From positions 124,001 to 188,000 of the forward strand of contig OY970236.1 of assembly GCA_963714155.1 (NCBI GenBank): a stretch of 64,000 nt of DNA. Direction: 5' to 3'. Below, piece by piece: positions 16,721 to 25,483 of the stretch; the first letter of the stretch is position 1, and every line of letters begins with the position of its first letter. The stretch is from VRUE01 sp963714155. Lineage in GTDB: Bacteria; Actinomycetota; Thermoleophilia; Solirubrobacterales; 70-9. The position numbers and the translations under genes were made by a program. The notes below the pieces were generated by a model. That model saw nothing but the letters and a program-made list of their open reading frames with translations, searched no databases and was not told the DNA's origin.

Positions 16721-17467
16721 ATGCCCGCCCAGGCCTATGCCGGCAAGGAGTGCGTCTGCCAGTTGCGCAAGGGGATCTGCGACCAGTCCTGCGTGCGCGA
16801 CATGCTGGAGACACCCTTCTACATCGCCTGCCTGAAGCTGAAAGGGCGGCGCTGCCTGGTCATCGGCGGCGGCGAGATCGGCCTCGAGAAGGTCGAGGGG
16901 CTGCTCGCCTGCGACGCCGACGTGACCCTGATCGCGCCGGTCGCCCACCCGCAGTTGGAGGAACTCGCCGCGGAGGGCTCGATCGAGTGGGAGAAGCGCG
17001 CCTACGCGGGCGCCGCCGACCTCGAGGGCGTCTTCATGGTGATCGCCTCCACCGACGACACCGAGGTCAACATCAAGGTCTACGACGACGCCGAGCAGCG
17101 GGCGATGCTGGTCAACATCGTCGACGTGCCGCCGCTCTGCAACTTCATCCTGCCGGCGATCGTGCGCACCGGTCCGCTGGCGATCGCGATCTCCACCGCC
17201 GGCGCCTCCCCCGCCCTGGCGAAGCGGATGAAGCGCGAGATCTCCGAGCTCTTCGGCGAGGAGTACGCCCGCCTCGCGGTGATCCTCAACGACGCTCGCG
17301 GCTGGGCCAAGGGGACGCTGCCGACCTACCAGGACCGCAAGGAGTTCTTCGAGGGCATCGTCAACGGCGCGCCCGACCCGATCGAGTTGATCAAGGGCGA
17401 TCGCGAGATCGAGCTGATCGCGCTGATCGAGGCCGCCAAAGAGCGCGCCGCCGCAGCGCTGGCCTGA
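16721..17467 (+). CDS. Precorrin-2 dehydrogenase/sirohydrochlorin ferrochelatase
   Basis: 248 residues. The Rossmann motif LVIGGGEIGLEKVEGLL and the segment FILPAIVRTGPLAIAISTAGASPALAKRMK define the Met8/CysG-N family, which oxidises precorrin-2 and inserts iron to make siroheme for sulfite and nitrite reductases. There is no uroporphyrinogen methyltransferase domain, so this is the single-function form. The first 30 residues form an unusual extension with Cys at 11, 13, 20 and 24 (CxC-x6-C-x3-C), possibly binding a metal or Fe-S cluster. A TAACCT box supports this start. Confidence 0.88.
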   Translation: MPAQAYAGKECVCQLRKGICDQSCVRDMLETPFYIACLKLKGRRCLVIGGGEIGLEKVEGLLACDADVTLIAPVAHPQLEELAAEGSIEWEKRAYAGAADLEGVFMVIASTDDTEVNIKVYDDAEQRAMLVNIVDVPPLCNFILPAIVRTGPLAIAISTAGASPALAKRMKREISELFGEEYARLAVILNDARGWAKGTLPTYQDRKEFFEGIVNGAPDPIELIKGDREIELIALIEAAKERAAAALA

Positions 17468-17470
17468 GCT

Positions 17471-17507
17471 TGGCGATTTAAGCGTCTATTTGACGCATAA
17501 GTCGCCA
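17471..17507. repeat. TATA-centred hairpin, copy C
   Basis: Outer arms TGGCGA (17471-17476) and TCGCCA (17502-17507), inner stem GCGTC/GACGC around TATTT. It shares the inner GCGTC/GACGC stem with copy D inside the nuo operon. It lies between convergent genes (siroheme synthase and MarR), where a bidirectional terminator would be expected. Confidence 0.75.
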
Positions 17508-17508
17508 G

Positions 17509-18018
17509 TCAGTTTCCGCAGGCTGAGCCGCGGACGCTGTCGAGCGTCTTACGCAGCTCGTTGGCCTGGGCGACGCTGAGGTTGGCCGAGAAGGCGACCT
17601 CGAGCTCGGCGATCACGGCCGGGCGCATCTCGGCGAGCAGGTCGCGGCCGGCGGGGGTCAGCGTCGCGTAACTGACCCGGCGATCGGTCTCGCAGAAGGT
17701 CCGCTCCAGCAGGCCCGCCTTGACCAGGCGGTCGACCAGCTTGGTCAGGCCGCCGCGGGTGATCACCAGGGCCTCGGCCAGGTCGCCCATCTTCATCCGC
17801 TCATCGGGCGCCTCGGAGACGGCGGCGAGCACCTCGTACCAGGGCAGCGGCGGGAAGTCGGCGGCGGAGAGCATTTCCTGCAGGCGCTGGACGATCGCCG
17901 CGTGGGTGCGGGTCAGGGCTCCCCAGGCGTCGCCATGGGGGTTTTGCCCGGCGGCGCTCCCCTTCCGGGAAGCACTGCCCGCTGCTCTGTCCGCGGTCGC
18001 CTGCTCCATCGATCGCAT
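17509..18018 (-). CDS. MarR-family transcriptional regulator
   Basis: About 169 residues from ATG 18018 (ATG 18009 is an alternative). The winged-helix core (about residues 60-145) contains MKMGDLAEALVITRGGLTKLVDRLVKAGLLER, the recognition helix region, and DRRVSYATLTPAGRDLL, the wing with the usual DRR. MarR proteins bind palindromic operators as dimers and are usually released by small ligands. It diverges from the YceI gene, and TTGTA-TC-TACAA between them is a likely binding site, so it probably controls itself and the YceI-FMN reductase pair. A Cys lies three residues from the C-terminus. Confidence 0.88.
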   Translation of the reverse strand: MRSMEQATADRAAGSASRKGSAAGQNPHGDAWGALTRTHAAIVQRLQEMLSAADFPPLPWYEVLAAVSEAPDERMKMGDLAEALVITRGGLTKLVDRLVKAGLLERTFCETDRRVSYATLTPAGRDLLAEMRPAVIAELEVAFSANLSVAQANELRKTLDSVRGSACGN

Positions 18019-18048
18019 GATCGCAGATAAATGTTGTCTCAGCAATAG

Positions 18049-18060
18049 TTGTATCTACAA
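18049..18060. promoter_or_regulatory. Candidate MarR operator
   Basis: Perfect inverted repeat TTGTA-TC-TACAA about 30 bases upstream of the marR start and 67 bases upstream of the YceI gene. The divergent layout and local AT-richness fit an operator controlling both directions. Confidence 0.5.
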
Positions 18061-18126
18061 GCATTTCTGCTACGATTGTTTCTGCGTCAATCATTTAGCA
18101 AGCAACTATCGACTTTGGAGGCAGAG

Positions 18127-18678
18127 ATGAGCACGCAGACGGTCGCCCAGCAGGCCCCGACAGGCACATACGCGGTGGACCCGGTCCACTCTTCGATCAA
18201 CTTCGCCATCTCCCACAACGGCGTGGCGACCTTTCGCAGCGGCTTCGACAGCTACGAGGCCCGGCTGAGTGGCGGCGAGGCAGCGAAGCTCGAGGGCACG
18301 GTCGACGTCGCCAGCGTCAAGATCGACGAGGAGCAGCTCGAGGGCCACCTCCTCTCCCCCGACTTCTTCGACGCCGGCCGCTACCCGCAGCTGCGCTTCA
18401 GCTCGAGCGAGCTCAGCGTCGCCGACGACGGCTCGGTGACACTGCGCGGCGAGCTCGAGATCCGCGGCGAGACGCGCGAGGTCGAGGCGAGCGGCAAGTT
18501 CGGCCAGCTCGGCGCTGACCTCGCCGGCAACGCCCGCGTCGGCCTCTCGGTCGCGGCGACGGTCGACCGCCGCAACTTCGGGCTCGACTGGAACGCCGAG
18601 TTGCCCAGCGGCGGCGAGGTGCTCGACTACGAGGTAGCGATCGCGGTCGAGCTGGAGCTGGTCGAGGAGGTCGAGTAG
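18127..18678 (+). CDS. YceI-family protein
   Basis: 183 residues. The start ATG 18127 is set by a strong GGAGG at 18116-18120. GTYAVDPVHSSINFAISHNGVATFRSGF, LLSPDFFDAGRYPQLRFSS and GELEIRGETREVE are the YceI hallmarks. The family folds as a lipocalin-like barrel that binds isoprenoids such as polyprenyl chains. There is no signal peptide, so this one is cytoplasmic, as often seen in actinobacteria. It precedes an FMN reductase by 2 bases and is probably under the divergent MarR regulator, suggesting a quinone or redox stress role (inference). Confidence 0.92.
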   Translation: MSTQTVAQQAPTGTYAVDPVHSSINFAISHNGVATFRSGFDSYEARLSGGEAAKLEGTVDVASVKIDEEQLEGHLLSPDFFDAGRYPQLRFSSSELSVADDGSVTLRGELEIRGETREVEASGKFGQLGADLAGNARVGLSVAATVDRRNFGLDWNAELPSGGEVLDYEVAIAVELELVEEVE

Positions 18679-18680
18679 CA

Positions 18681-19241
18681 ATGCGAGTGCTGGGCATATC
18701 CGGCAGCCTGCGGAGTGGCTCGCTCAACAGTGCCCTGCTGCGGGCGGCCGCCGAGCGGCTGCCCGCCGGGGCCGAGCTGGCCGAGTTCGAGCGCCTGGGC
18801 GAGATCCCGCCCTACGACGAGGACGTCGAACTGGCAGGGACCCCGGCTGTGGTCGAGGAGCTGCGCGAGGCGGTGCGCAGCGCCGACGCGGTCCTGATCG
18901 CGACCCCCGAGTACAACCACTCGATTCCGGGCCAACTCAAGAACGCGCTCGACTGGGTCTCCCGCCCAGCCGGCAAGAGCGCCCTCAACGGCAAGCCAGC
19001 AGCGGCGATCGGCGCCTCCACCGGCATGTTCGGCGCGGTCTGGGCCCAGGCCGAGCTGCGCAAGGTGCTGGGCGCCCTGGGCGGCCGCGTAGTCGAGGCC
19101 GAGCTCCCCATCGGCCACGCCGCCGACCAACTCGTCGGCGATCGCCTCGAGCTCTCCCCCCAACAGTCCGAGCAGCTAGAGGAGATCCTCGCCGAGCTGA
19201 TCTCCCAAGCCGAGATCGAGGCCGGGCTGGTCGCAGCCTGA
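18681..19241 (+). CDS. NADPH-dependent FMN reductase
   Basis: 186 residues of the flavodoxin-like FMN_red family. The FMN phosphate-binding loop is in GISGSLRSGSLN, and the flavin-ring segment is TPEYNHSIPGQLKNALDW. GASTGMFG is also typical. Such enzymes reduce flavins, quinones, azo compounds or chromate with NADPH. It starts 2 bases after the YceI stop and is almost surely in the same operon. Confidence 0.92.
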   Translation: MRVLGISGSLRSGSLNSALLRAAAERLPAGAELAEFERLGEIPPYDEDVELAGTPAVVEELREAVRSADAVLIATPEYNHSIPGQLKNALDWVSRPAGKSALNGKPAAAIGASTGMFGAVWAQAELRKVLGALGGRVVEAELPIGHAADQLVGDRLELSPQQSEQLEEILAELISQAEIEAGLVAA

Positions 19242-19244
19242 CCG

Positions 19245-19291
19245 TTCCGGTGCGCTTTATGTGGCTATAGGCCACAAAAGGCGCACCGGAA
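19245..19291. repeat. TATA-centred hairpin, copy B
   Basis: Outer arms TTCCGGTGCGC (19245-19255) and its exact reverse complement (19281-19291); inner stem GTGGC/GCCAC around TATAG (19261-19275). It lies between convergent genes (FMN reductase and hemolysin III). The outer arm matches copy A. Confidence 0.85.
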
Positions 19292-19301
19292 GCCTGGCGG
19301 C

Positions 19302-20003
19302 TCAGGCAGCCGGCAGGGCGAAGAAGGCGACGGCGGCGAAGTGGGCGGCGGCGGCGGCGATGACCAAGAGATGGAAGACCTCGTGGTAGCCGAAGACGCG
19401 CGGGTTGGGGTTGGGGCGCTGGGTGGCGTAGACGACGGCGCCCGCGGTGTAGAGGAGGCCGCCGGCGGCGACGAGCAGGGTGCCGGTCGTCCCCATCGAG
19501 CCCCAGAGCTCGGGGAAGGAGATGACGGCGACCCAGCCCAAAGACAGGTAGATCAACGCCGCCACCCACTTCGGGTGTTCGATCCAGACCATCTCGACGA
19601 TCGCGCCGGCGATCGCGCCGATCCAGACGACGACCAGGATCGCGTCGGCGAGCGGGCCATCGAGGACGAGCAGGGCGAAGGGCGTGTAGGTGCCAGCGAT
19701 GAGGAAGAAGATCATCGAGTGATCGAGGCGGCGCATCCAGCGGCGCACGTTGGGGCGGGTCCAGTTGACCCGGTGGTAGAGGGCGCTGGTGCCGAGCAGG
19801 GCCGAGAGGCTGACCGCGTAGATCGCCACCGCGAGCGTCGCCTCCGGCGTCTTGGCGGCGATGATCAGGCCGGCGCCGAGGAAGAGGGAGATGAAGAAGG
19901 CCCACTCGTGCGAGACGCCGCGCAGCTTCGGCTTGACCGCGGCGAGCGCGTCGCTGGCTCGCTCCCCCATCCGTTCTGCGCCCCCGCGCAGGTCGTCGAC
20001 CAT
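19302..20003 (-). CDS. Hemolysin III (PAQR-like) membrane protein
   Basis: 233 residues from ATG 20003, preceded at 6 bases by TACCCT; a longer form from 20105 would add 34 residues with no family similarity. Seven hydrophobic helices. The PAQR/HlyIII zinc-site residues are visible: Ser and His in SALYHR, Asp/His in RRLDHSMIFFLIAGTYTP, and the C-terminal pair in FGYHEVFHLLV. Bacterial HlyIII proteins are probably membrane hydrolases; the hemolysin name is historical. It is convergent with the FMN reductase gene. Confidence 0.88.
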   Translation of the reverse strand: MVDDLRGGAERMGERASDALAAVKPKLRGVSHEWAFFISLFLGAGLIIAAKTPEATLAVAIYAVSLSALLGTSALYHRVNWTRPNVRRWMRRLDHSMIFFLIAGTYTPFALLVLDGPLADAILVVVWIGAIAGAIVEMVWIEHPKWVAALIYLSLGWVAVISFPELWGSMGTTGTLLVAAGGLLYTAGAVVYATQRPNPNPRVFGYHEVFHLLVIAAAAAHFAAVAFFALPAA

Positions 20004-20009
20004 GTACCC

Positions 20010-20015
20010 AGGGTA
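20010..20015 (-). promoter_or_regulatory. Likely -10 box of the hemolysin III gene
   Basis: Minus-strand TACCCT ends 6 bases before ATG 20003, with no Shine-Dalgarno sequence, which decided the start used here. Confidence 0.35.
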
Positions 20016-20173
20016 CTCCCAACTTTGTCCCGACATTGCGGAATTGCCACCATGTAGGGACGGCGCGCCCGGCGAATCAAGTTCCTTATTTGCGCTTTTC
20101 GCCACTTTTCCGTCTGAGGCTTTAGCGATCCTGCTGTGTTACCCCTGAAAGTCGCTGCGAGAGGAGAAGTTTG

Positions 20174-22957
20174 ATGTCCCAGACCGCCACCAGTGCCCCG
20201 AAGAACGGTCTAAAGGGCCTCGCGATCGAGCGCCGTTTTTCCTCTCCAGGGACCCATCCCTTCGATGAGATCGAGTGGGAAGTGCGCGATGCGGTGATCG
20301 GCAACCCCGAGAGCCCGGCCTTCGAGCAGCGTGGGGTCGAGTTCCCCAAGAGCTGGTCGCAGAACGCGACCAACATCGTCGCCCAGAAGTACTTCCGCGG
20401 CCAGCTCGGCAGCGAGGAGCGCGAGTCCTCGGTCAAACAGATGGTCGGCCGCGTCGCCGGCACGATCTCCGAGTGGGGCCGCACGGGCGGCTACTTCGCC
20501 TCCGACGAGGACGCCGAGGCCTTCGAAGCGGAGCTGACCTCGATCCTGCTCAACCAGAAGGCGGCCTTCAACTCGCCGGTCTGGTTCAACGTCGGCTTCG
20601 AGGAGACGCCGCAGTGCTCGGCCTGCTTCATCCTCAGCGTCGAAGACAACATGGACTCGATCCTGGGCTGGAACACCAAGGAGGGCAAGATCTTCCGCGG
20701 TGGCTCAGGCTCGGGGATCAACCTCTCCAACATCCGCGGCTCGATGGAGCAGCTGGCCAAGGGCGGCACGGCGAGCGGGCCGGTCAGCTTCATGCGCGGC
20801 GCCGACTCCTGGGCCGGCACGATCAAGTCGGGCGGCAAGACGCGGCGGGCGGCGAAGATGGTCGTGCTCGACGTCGACCATCCGGACATCGAGCACTTCA
20901 TCTGGTGCAAGGCCGACGAGGAGAAGAAGGCGGAGGCACTGCGTGACGCCGGCTTCGACATGTCGATCGACGGCGAGGGCTTCACCTCGATCCAGTACCA
21001 GAACGCCAACAACTCGGTGCGGGTCAGCGACGACTTCATGGAGGCGGTCGAGGCCGGCGAGGACTGGCAGCTGACCGCGCGCACCGACGGCTCGACGGTG
21101 AAGACACTGGACGCGCGCGAGCTGATGAACCAGATCGCCGACGCCGCCTGGCGCTGCGCCGACCCTGGCGTGCAGTACGACACGATCATCAACCGCTGGC
21201 ACACCTGCCCCGAGTCGGGGCGGATCAACGCCTCCAACCCCTGCAGCGAGTACATGCACGTCGATGACTCGGCCTGCAACCTGGCCTCGCTCAACTTGAT
21301 GAAATTCCGCCGCCCCGACGGCAGCTTCGACGTCGAGGACTTCGAGCACGCGGTCGACATCGTCTTCCTCGCCCAGGAGATCGTCGTCGGCTTCTCCAGC
21401 TACCCGACCGAGGAGATAACCGAGAACGCCAACCGCTTCCGCCAGCTCGGCCTCGGCTACGCCAACCTCGGCGCCCTGCTGATGTCCGACGGCCTGCCCT
21501 ACGACTCGACCGCGGGCCGCAACGTCGCCGCCGCGATCACGGCGCTGATGACGGGGCGCGCCTACCGTCAGTCGGCGCTGATCGCCGCCGGGGCGACCGG
21601 GCCCTACGAGGAGTACGAGAAGAACCGCGACGCCCACAACGGCGTGATGCGGATGCACCGCGACGCCTCCTACGACGTCGACGCGACCGGGATCAAGGGC
21701 GAGCTACTCGCGGCCGCCCAGCGCTCCTGGGACGAAGCGGTCGAGCTCGGCGAGGAGCACGGCTACCGCAACGCGCAGGCGACGGTGCTGGCCCCAACCG
21801 GGACGATCAGCTTCCTGATGGACTGCGACACGACCGGGATCGAGCCCGACTTCTCCCTGGTCAAGTTCAAGGAGCTGGTCGGCGGTGGCCAGATGACGAT
21901 CACCAACCGCTCGGTGCCGCTGGCGCTGCGCACGCTCGGCTACGCCGAGCCGCAAGTCGAGCAGATCACCGCTTACATCACCGAGAACAGCACGATCGTC
22001 GGCGCGCCCGACCTGAAAGACGAGCACCTGCCGGTCTTCGACGTCGCGGTCGGCGAGCGGGCGATCACCCACACCGGCCACATCGACATGATGGCCGCGA
22101 CGCAGCCCTTCATCTCGGGCGCGATCTCAAAGACGGTCAACCTGCCGCAGACGGCCACGATCGAGGACATCGCCGACGCCTACACGCGCGGCTGGAAGGG
22201 CGGCCTCAAGGCGCTGGCGATCTACCGCGACGGCTCGAAGACAGCGCAGGCGCTGCGCACCGACGCCCAGGAGGAAAAGGGCGCCGAGGAGACCGTTGCG
22301 CTGCCGCCGGAGCGCAAGCGCATGCCGCGCGAGCGCGAGTCGATCACCCACAAGTTCTCGATCGCCGGCCACGAGGGCTACATCACCGCCGGCAAGTACG
22401 ACGACGGCACCGTCGGCGAGATCTTCCTCACCGACATCGGCAAGGAGGGCTCGACCATGCGCGGGCTGCTCAACGCCTTCGCCACGGCGATCTCGCTCGG
22501 CCTGCAGTACGGAGTCCCACTCGAGGTCTTCGTACGCAAGTTCAGCTACATGCGCTTCGAGCCGGAGGGCATCACCCAGAACCCGGAGATTCCCTTTGCC
22601 AAGTCAATGCCCGACTACATCATGCGCTGGCTGGCGAGTCGCTTCATCGACGACACCGAGACACTCGAGGACCTCGGCATCCTCACCCAGGAAGTGCGGG
22701 CCAAGAAGGACGCCGAGACGAGCCAGCTGGGACTTGGCATCTCGACCGACACCGCGAGCCCGGCCAACGGAGGAAATGGTGGCAACGGAGGATCCAAGCC
22801 GGCCTCCTCTGCTTTCACCGAAACCCCCCCCGTGGTCCCGGCCAAGATGTCCGGCACCGAGCTCGGTCCGGCCTGCGAACAGTGCGGCGGCATGATGCAG
22901 CGCACGGGGTCCTGCTACACGTGCAGCAGCTGCGGTAACAACACCGGTTGCGGCTGA
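20174..22957 (+). CDS. nrdJ: Adenosylcobalamin-dependent ribonucleotide reductase
   Basis: 927 residues. ATG 20174 follows a GAGAGGAGAAG Shine-Dalgarno sequence. Class II RNR features: WFNVGFEETPQCSACFI with a conserved active-site Cys, the NPCSEYMHVDDSACNLASLNL loop, and APTGTISFLMDCDTTGIEP. The C-terminal Cys-rich tail (CEQCGGMMQRTGSCYTC) holds the redox or zinc cysteines used to regenerate the active site. It reduces ribonucleotides to deoxyribonucleotides without oxygen dependence. I looked for a cobalamin riboswitch or NrdR box in the short leader and saw none. It stands alone. Confidence 0.96.
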   Translation: MSQTATSAPKNGLKGLAIERRFSSPGTHPFDEIEWEVRDAVIGNPESPAFEQRGVEFPKSWSQNATNIVAQKYFRGQLGSEERESSVKQMVGRVAGTISEWGRTGGYFASDEDAEAFEAELTSILLNQKAAFNSPVWFNVGFEETPQCSACFILSVEDNMDSILGWNTKEGKIFRGGSGSGINLSNIRGSMEQLAKGGTASGPVSFMRGADSWAGTIKSGGKTRRAAKMVVLDVDHPDIEHFIWCKADEEKKAEALRDAGFDMSIDGEGFTSIQYQNANNSVRVSDDFMEAVEAGEDWQLTARTDGSTVKTLDARELMNQIADAAWRCADPGVQYDTIINRWHTCPESGRINASNPCSEYMHVDDSACNLASLNLMKFRRPDGSFDVEDFEHAVDIVFLAQEIVVGFSSYPTEEITENANRFRQLGLGYANLGALLMSDGLPYDSTAGRNVAAAITALMTGRAYRQSALIAAGATGPYEEYEKNRDAHNGVMRMHRDASYDVDATGIKGELLAAAQRSWDEAVELGEEHGYRNAQATVLAPTGTISFLMDCDTTGIEPDFSLVKFKELVGGGQMTITNRSVPLALRTLGYAEPQVEQITAYITENSTIVGAPDLKDEHLPVFDVAVGERAITHTGHIDMMAATQPFISGAISKTVNLPQTATIEDIADAYTRGWKGGLKALAIYRDGSKTAQALRTDAQEEKGAEETVALPPERKRMPRERESITHKFSIAGHEGYITAGKYDDGTVGEIFLTDIGKEGSTMRGLLNAFATAISLGLQYGVPLEVFVRKFSYMRFEPEGITQNPEIPFAKSMPDYIMRWLASRFIDDTETLEDLGILTQEVRAKKDAETSQLGLGISTDTASPANGGNGGNGGSKPASSAFTETPPVVPAKMSGTELGPACEQCGGMMQRTGSCYTCSSCGNNTGCG

Positions 22958-22969
22958 ACCGGCAAGCAG

Positions 22970-24310
22970 CTAGCTGAGAATGACCTTCGCGTCGTGGCGG
23001 GGGGTCTCGGTGATCGCGCGGCGGAAGACTCGCTCGGGCTTGGGGTTGGCCGGGCGGATCTTGTGGCGCTTGACTAGCTCCTTGAGAACCACGGCCATCT
23101 CGAACTGGGCGAAGGAGGCGCCGAGGCAGCGGCGGACGCCGCCGCCGAAGGGGATCCAGGTGTAGGTGCCGGGCGGGTTGTCGAGGAAGCGCTCGGGCAG
23201 GAAGCGCTGCGGCTCGGGGTAGATCTCGGGATTGCGGTGGACGAGGTAGACCGAGGGAGCGACCGAGACGCCGGCGGGCAGCTCGTAGCCGCCGATCTCA
23301 ACCGGCTCGGTGAGCTTGCGCAGGACGATCGAGATCACCGGGCGCAGGCGCAGCGTCTCCTGAATCGTCGCGGTCAGGTACTCCTCGCGGCCGGCGAGCA
23401 CATCGGCGCGCAGGCGCTCGAGCTTGTCCGGGTTGCGGCTGAGGCGCTCGATCGCCCAGGCGAGCGAGGTCGCGGTCGTCTCGTGGCCGGCGACCAGCAA
23501 GGTGAGCAGCTCGTCGCGCATCTCTCCGTCGCGCATCGGGCTGCCGTCCTCGTGGCGGGCGGCGATCAGCATCGAGAGCACGTCGTCGCGCTCCTCGACG
23601 TCGTCGGCCTGCCGGCGATCGGCGATCTCGCGGTAAATCAGCTCATCGACCCGCTCGATGCGGCGGCGGAAGGGACCGAACTTGCGGGCCCGGTTGGGCC
23701 CGACCAGGAGCAGGGGAAGCAGGATCTTGGGGTCGGTGGTGAGGTCGAGGAAGTCGCGCAGCGCCGCCCGCAGCTCGCCCATCCGCTCGCCCTCGCGGAC
23801 GCCAAAGACCGTCTGCAGGATGATCTCCAGGGTCATCGCCTGCATCCGCGGTCGCAGCTTGTACGGGGTGGCGGTGGGCCAGGTCCCAATCTCACGCTCG
23901 GCGATCTCGCTCATCGTCTGCTCGTAGCCCTGCATGCGCGCGCCGTGGAAGGGCGGCAGCAGCAGCTTGCGCTGGCTCATGTGCGGCTTCTCGTCGAGGA
24001 CGAGGACCGAGCTCTTGCCGAGGACCGGCTCGAGGATCTGGTTTCCCTCGCCGGCGTGGAAGACCTTGGGGTCGCCGGTGAAGACCTGTTTGACCGCGGC
24101 CGGGTCGGCGAGCATCACCCAGGTCCCCTCATAGGCGATGCGGAGCGTGAAGATGTCGCCGTAGCGGTCCTGACAGGCGTAGAGCATGCGGCGCGCTTGG
24201 CGCGACCAGATCGCGGTCTGGATCGGCCTCACCAGCGGCGGGCTGGGCGGCAGCCGTCGCTCCGGCACCCCCTGGAAGGGCCGCGGAGCGGTTGTCGTCG
24301 CTGCCTCCAT
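22970..24310 (-). CDS. Cytochrome P450
   Basis: 446 residues from ATG 24310, with GAAGG just upstream. The oxygen-binding I helix is LLVAGHETTATSLAW, the K helix ETLRLRP carries ExxR, and the heme-binding loop is PFGGGVRRCLGASFA with the axial Cys. No membrane anchor is present, so it is soluble and bacterial-type. It most resembles CYP110/CYP102-like fatty acid or terpene hydroxylases by eye; the substrate is unknown. It diverges from an HSL-type esterase, and no ferredoxin gene is adjacent. Confidence 0.93.
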   Translation of the reverse strand: MEAATTTAPRPFQGVPERRLPPSPPLVRPIQTAIWSRQARRMLYACQDRYGDIFTLRIAYEGTWVMLADPAAVKQVFTGDPKVFHAGEGNQILEPVLGKSSVLVLDEKPHMSQRKLLLPPFHGARMQGYEQTMSEIAEREIGTWPTATPYKLRPRMQAMTLEIILQTVFGVREGERMGELRAALRDFLDLTTDPKILLPLLLVGPNRARKFGPFRRRIERVDELIYREIADRRQADDVEERDDVLSMLIAARHEDGSPMRDGEMRDELLTLLVAGHETTATSLAWAIERLSRNPDKLERLRADVLAGREEYLTATIQETLRLRPVISIVLRKLTEPVEIGGYELPAGVSVAPSVYLVHRNPEIYPEPQRFLPERFLDNPPGTYTWIPFGGGVRRCLGASFAQFEMAVVLKELVKRHKIRPANPKPERVFRRAITETPRHDAKVILS

Positions 24311-24350
24311 CGTGCCTTCAAGGGAGGCTAGTACCCGGAGCGAACCCCCG

Positions 24351-24368
24351 TGTGAGGTGTGTCTCACA
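24351..24368. promoter_or_regulatory. Candidate operator between P450 and esterase
   Basis: TGTGAG and CTCACA, 6 bases apart, form a perfect inverted repeat between the two divergent genes. The TGTGAG half-site resembles CRP/FNR and GntR type sites. No regulator gene is adjacent, so the binding protein is unknown. Confidence 0.35.
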
Positions 24369-24377
24369 GGAATCGCG

Positions 24378-24383
24378 TAGCCT
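24378..24383 (+). promoter_or_regulatory. Likely -10 box of the esterase gene
   Basis: TAGCCT ends 8 bases before GTG 24392. This favours 24392 over the in-frame GTG at 24359. Confidence 0.35.
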
Positions 24384-24391
24384 CTCGCTCC

Positions 24392-25483
24392 GTGGCAGCA
24401 CCGCCGCGACTTCCGCCCCAGATCGAGCACCGGATAGTCCGCAGGGCTTGCGGGCTCTCACCGCGGCTAATCCGGCGGTTGATCGGCCCGCCACCCCGAC
24501 TTGACGGGCAGGAGCTCGCGGCCGACGTGCAGATGCTGCTGGCGCTGGCAAAGTTGAACGGCGAGACGTCGTTGGTCGAGGGGCGCACGGTCGAGCAAGC
24601 GCGGGCCGAGAATCGCGCCGAGGTACCGACCGTCACCGGCCCGCCGCGGCCGATGGCGCGGGTCGAGAGCATCAGCATCCCGGGACCCGAATCCGAGATG
24701 GCCGCGCGGCTCTACGTCGCCCTCGGCTCACCACAGCCACCGCAGCCGCTGCTCGTCTACTTCCACGGCGGTGGCTGGGTGATCGGCGACCTCGATACCC
24801 ACGACGGCGTCTGTCGCTTCCTTGCGGACCACAGCGGCTGCAGGGTGCTCTCGGTCGACTACCGGCTGGCGCCCGAGCACCCCTTCCCCAAACCGCTCGA
24901 AGACGCAGTCGCCGCCTTTGCCTGGGCTCACGAGCATGCGGCCGAGCTTGGTGCCGATCCCGATCGGATCGCGGTCGGCGGCGACAGCGCCGGCGGCAAT
25001 CTCGCCACCGCCCTCTGCCTGCAGAACCGCGACGCCGGCAATCCGCAGCCGGCGATGCAGCTGCTGCTCTACCCCTGCACCGACGCGGTCGGCGGCCAGC
25101 AGTCGCGCGACACCTTCGCCGAAGGCTTCCTGCTGACGCGCGAGGATATGGAGTGGTTCGAGAACCACTACATCCCCGACGGCATCGACGACGACGATCC
25201 GCGGGCCTCGATGATGCGCGCCCGCGACGTCTCCGGGCTGCCGCCGGCCTACGTCGCGACATCCGGCTTCGACCCGCTGCGCGACGAGGGCGAGATCTAC
25301 GCGGAGCGGATGCGCGAGGCGGGCGTGCAGGTGGTCCTGCAGCGGCACCCCGGCCAGATCCACGGCTTCGCCAACATCACCGCGATCTGCCCCAGCGCCC
25401 ACACCGCGATGCTCGAAGCCGCGGGGGCCCTGCGCATGGGCCTGGGACTGGCTTCGGTACAGCCCGCCGCTGCGCTCGCTTAA
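24392..25483 (+). CDS. Alpha/beta hydrolase, hormone-sensitive lipase family
   Basis: 363 residues from GTG 24392. The oxyanion-hole motif is HGGG in LLVYFHGGGWVIGD, the nucleophile Ser is in GGDSAGGN, the acid is in SGFDPLRDEG, and the catalytic His is in GQIHGF. These are the marks of the bacterial HSL/esterase family, which hydrolyses short or medium acyl esters. There is no signal peptide. It diverges from the P450 gene and may act on the same compound class. The copper-type operon begins 31 bases after its stop. Confidence 0.92.
   Translation: MAAPPRLPPQIEHRIVRRACGLSPRLIRRLIGPPPRLDGQELAADVQMLLALAKLNGETSLVEGRTVEQARAENRAEVPTVTGPPRPMARVESISIPGPESEMAARLYVALGSPQPPQPLLVYFHGGGWVIGDLDTHDGVCRFLADHSGCRVLSVDYRLAPEHPFPKPLEDAVAAFAWAHEHAAELGADPDRIAVGGDSAGGNLATALCLQNRDAGNPQPAMQLLLYPCTDAVGGQQSRDTFAEGFLLTREDMEWFENHYIPDGIDDDDPRASMMRARDVSGLPPAYVATSGFDPLRDEGEIYAERMREAGVQVVLQRHPGQIHGFANITAICPSAHTAMLEAAGALRMGLGLASVQPAAALA

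Noticed and set aside
20004..20173. Cobalamin riboswitch or NrdR box upstream of nrdJ
   Set aside because: The leader is short and I could not find the conserved B12-box pattern or a pair of NrdR boxes.
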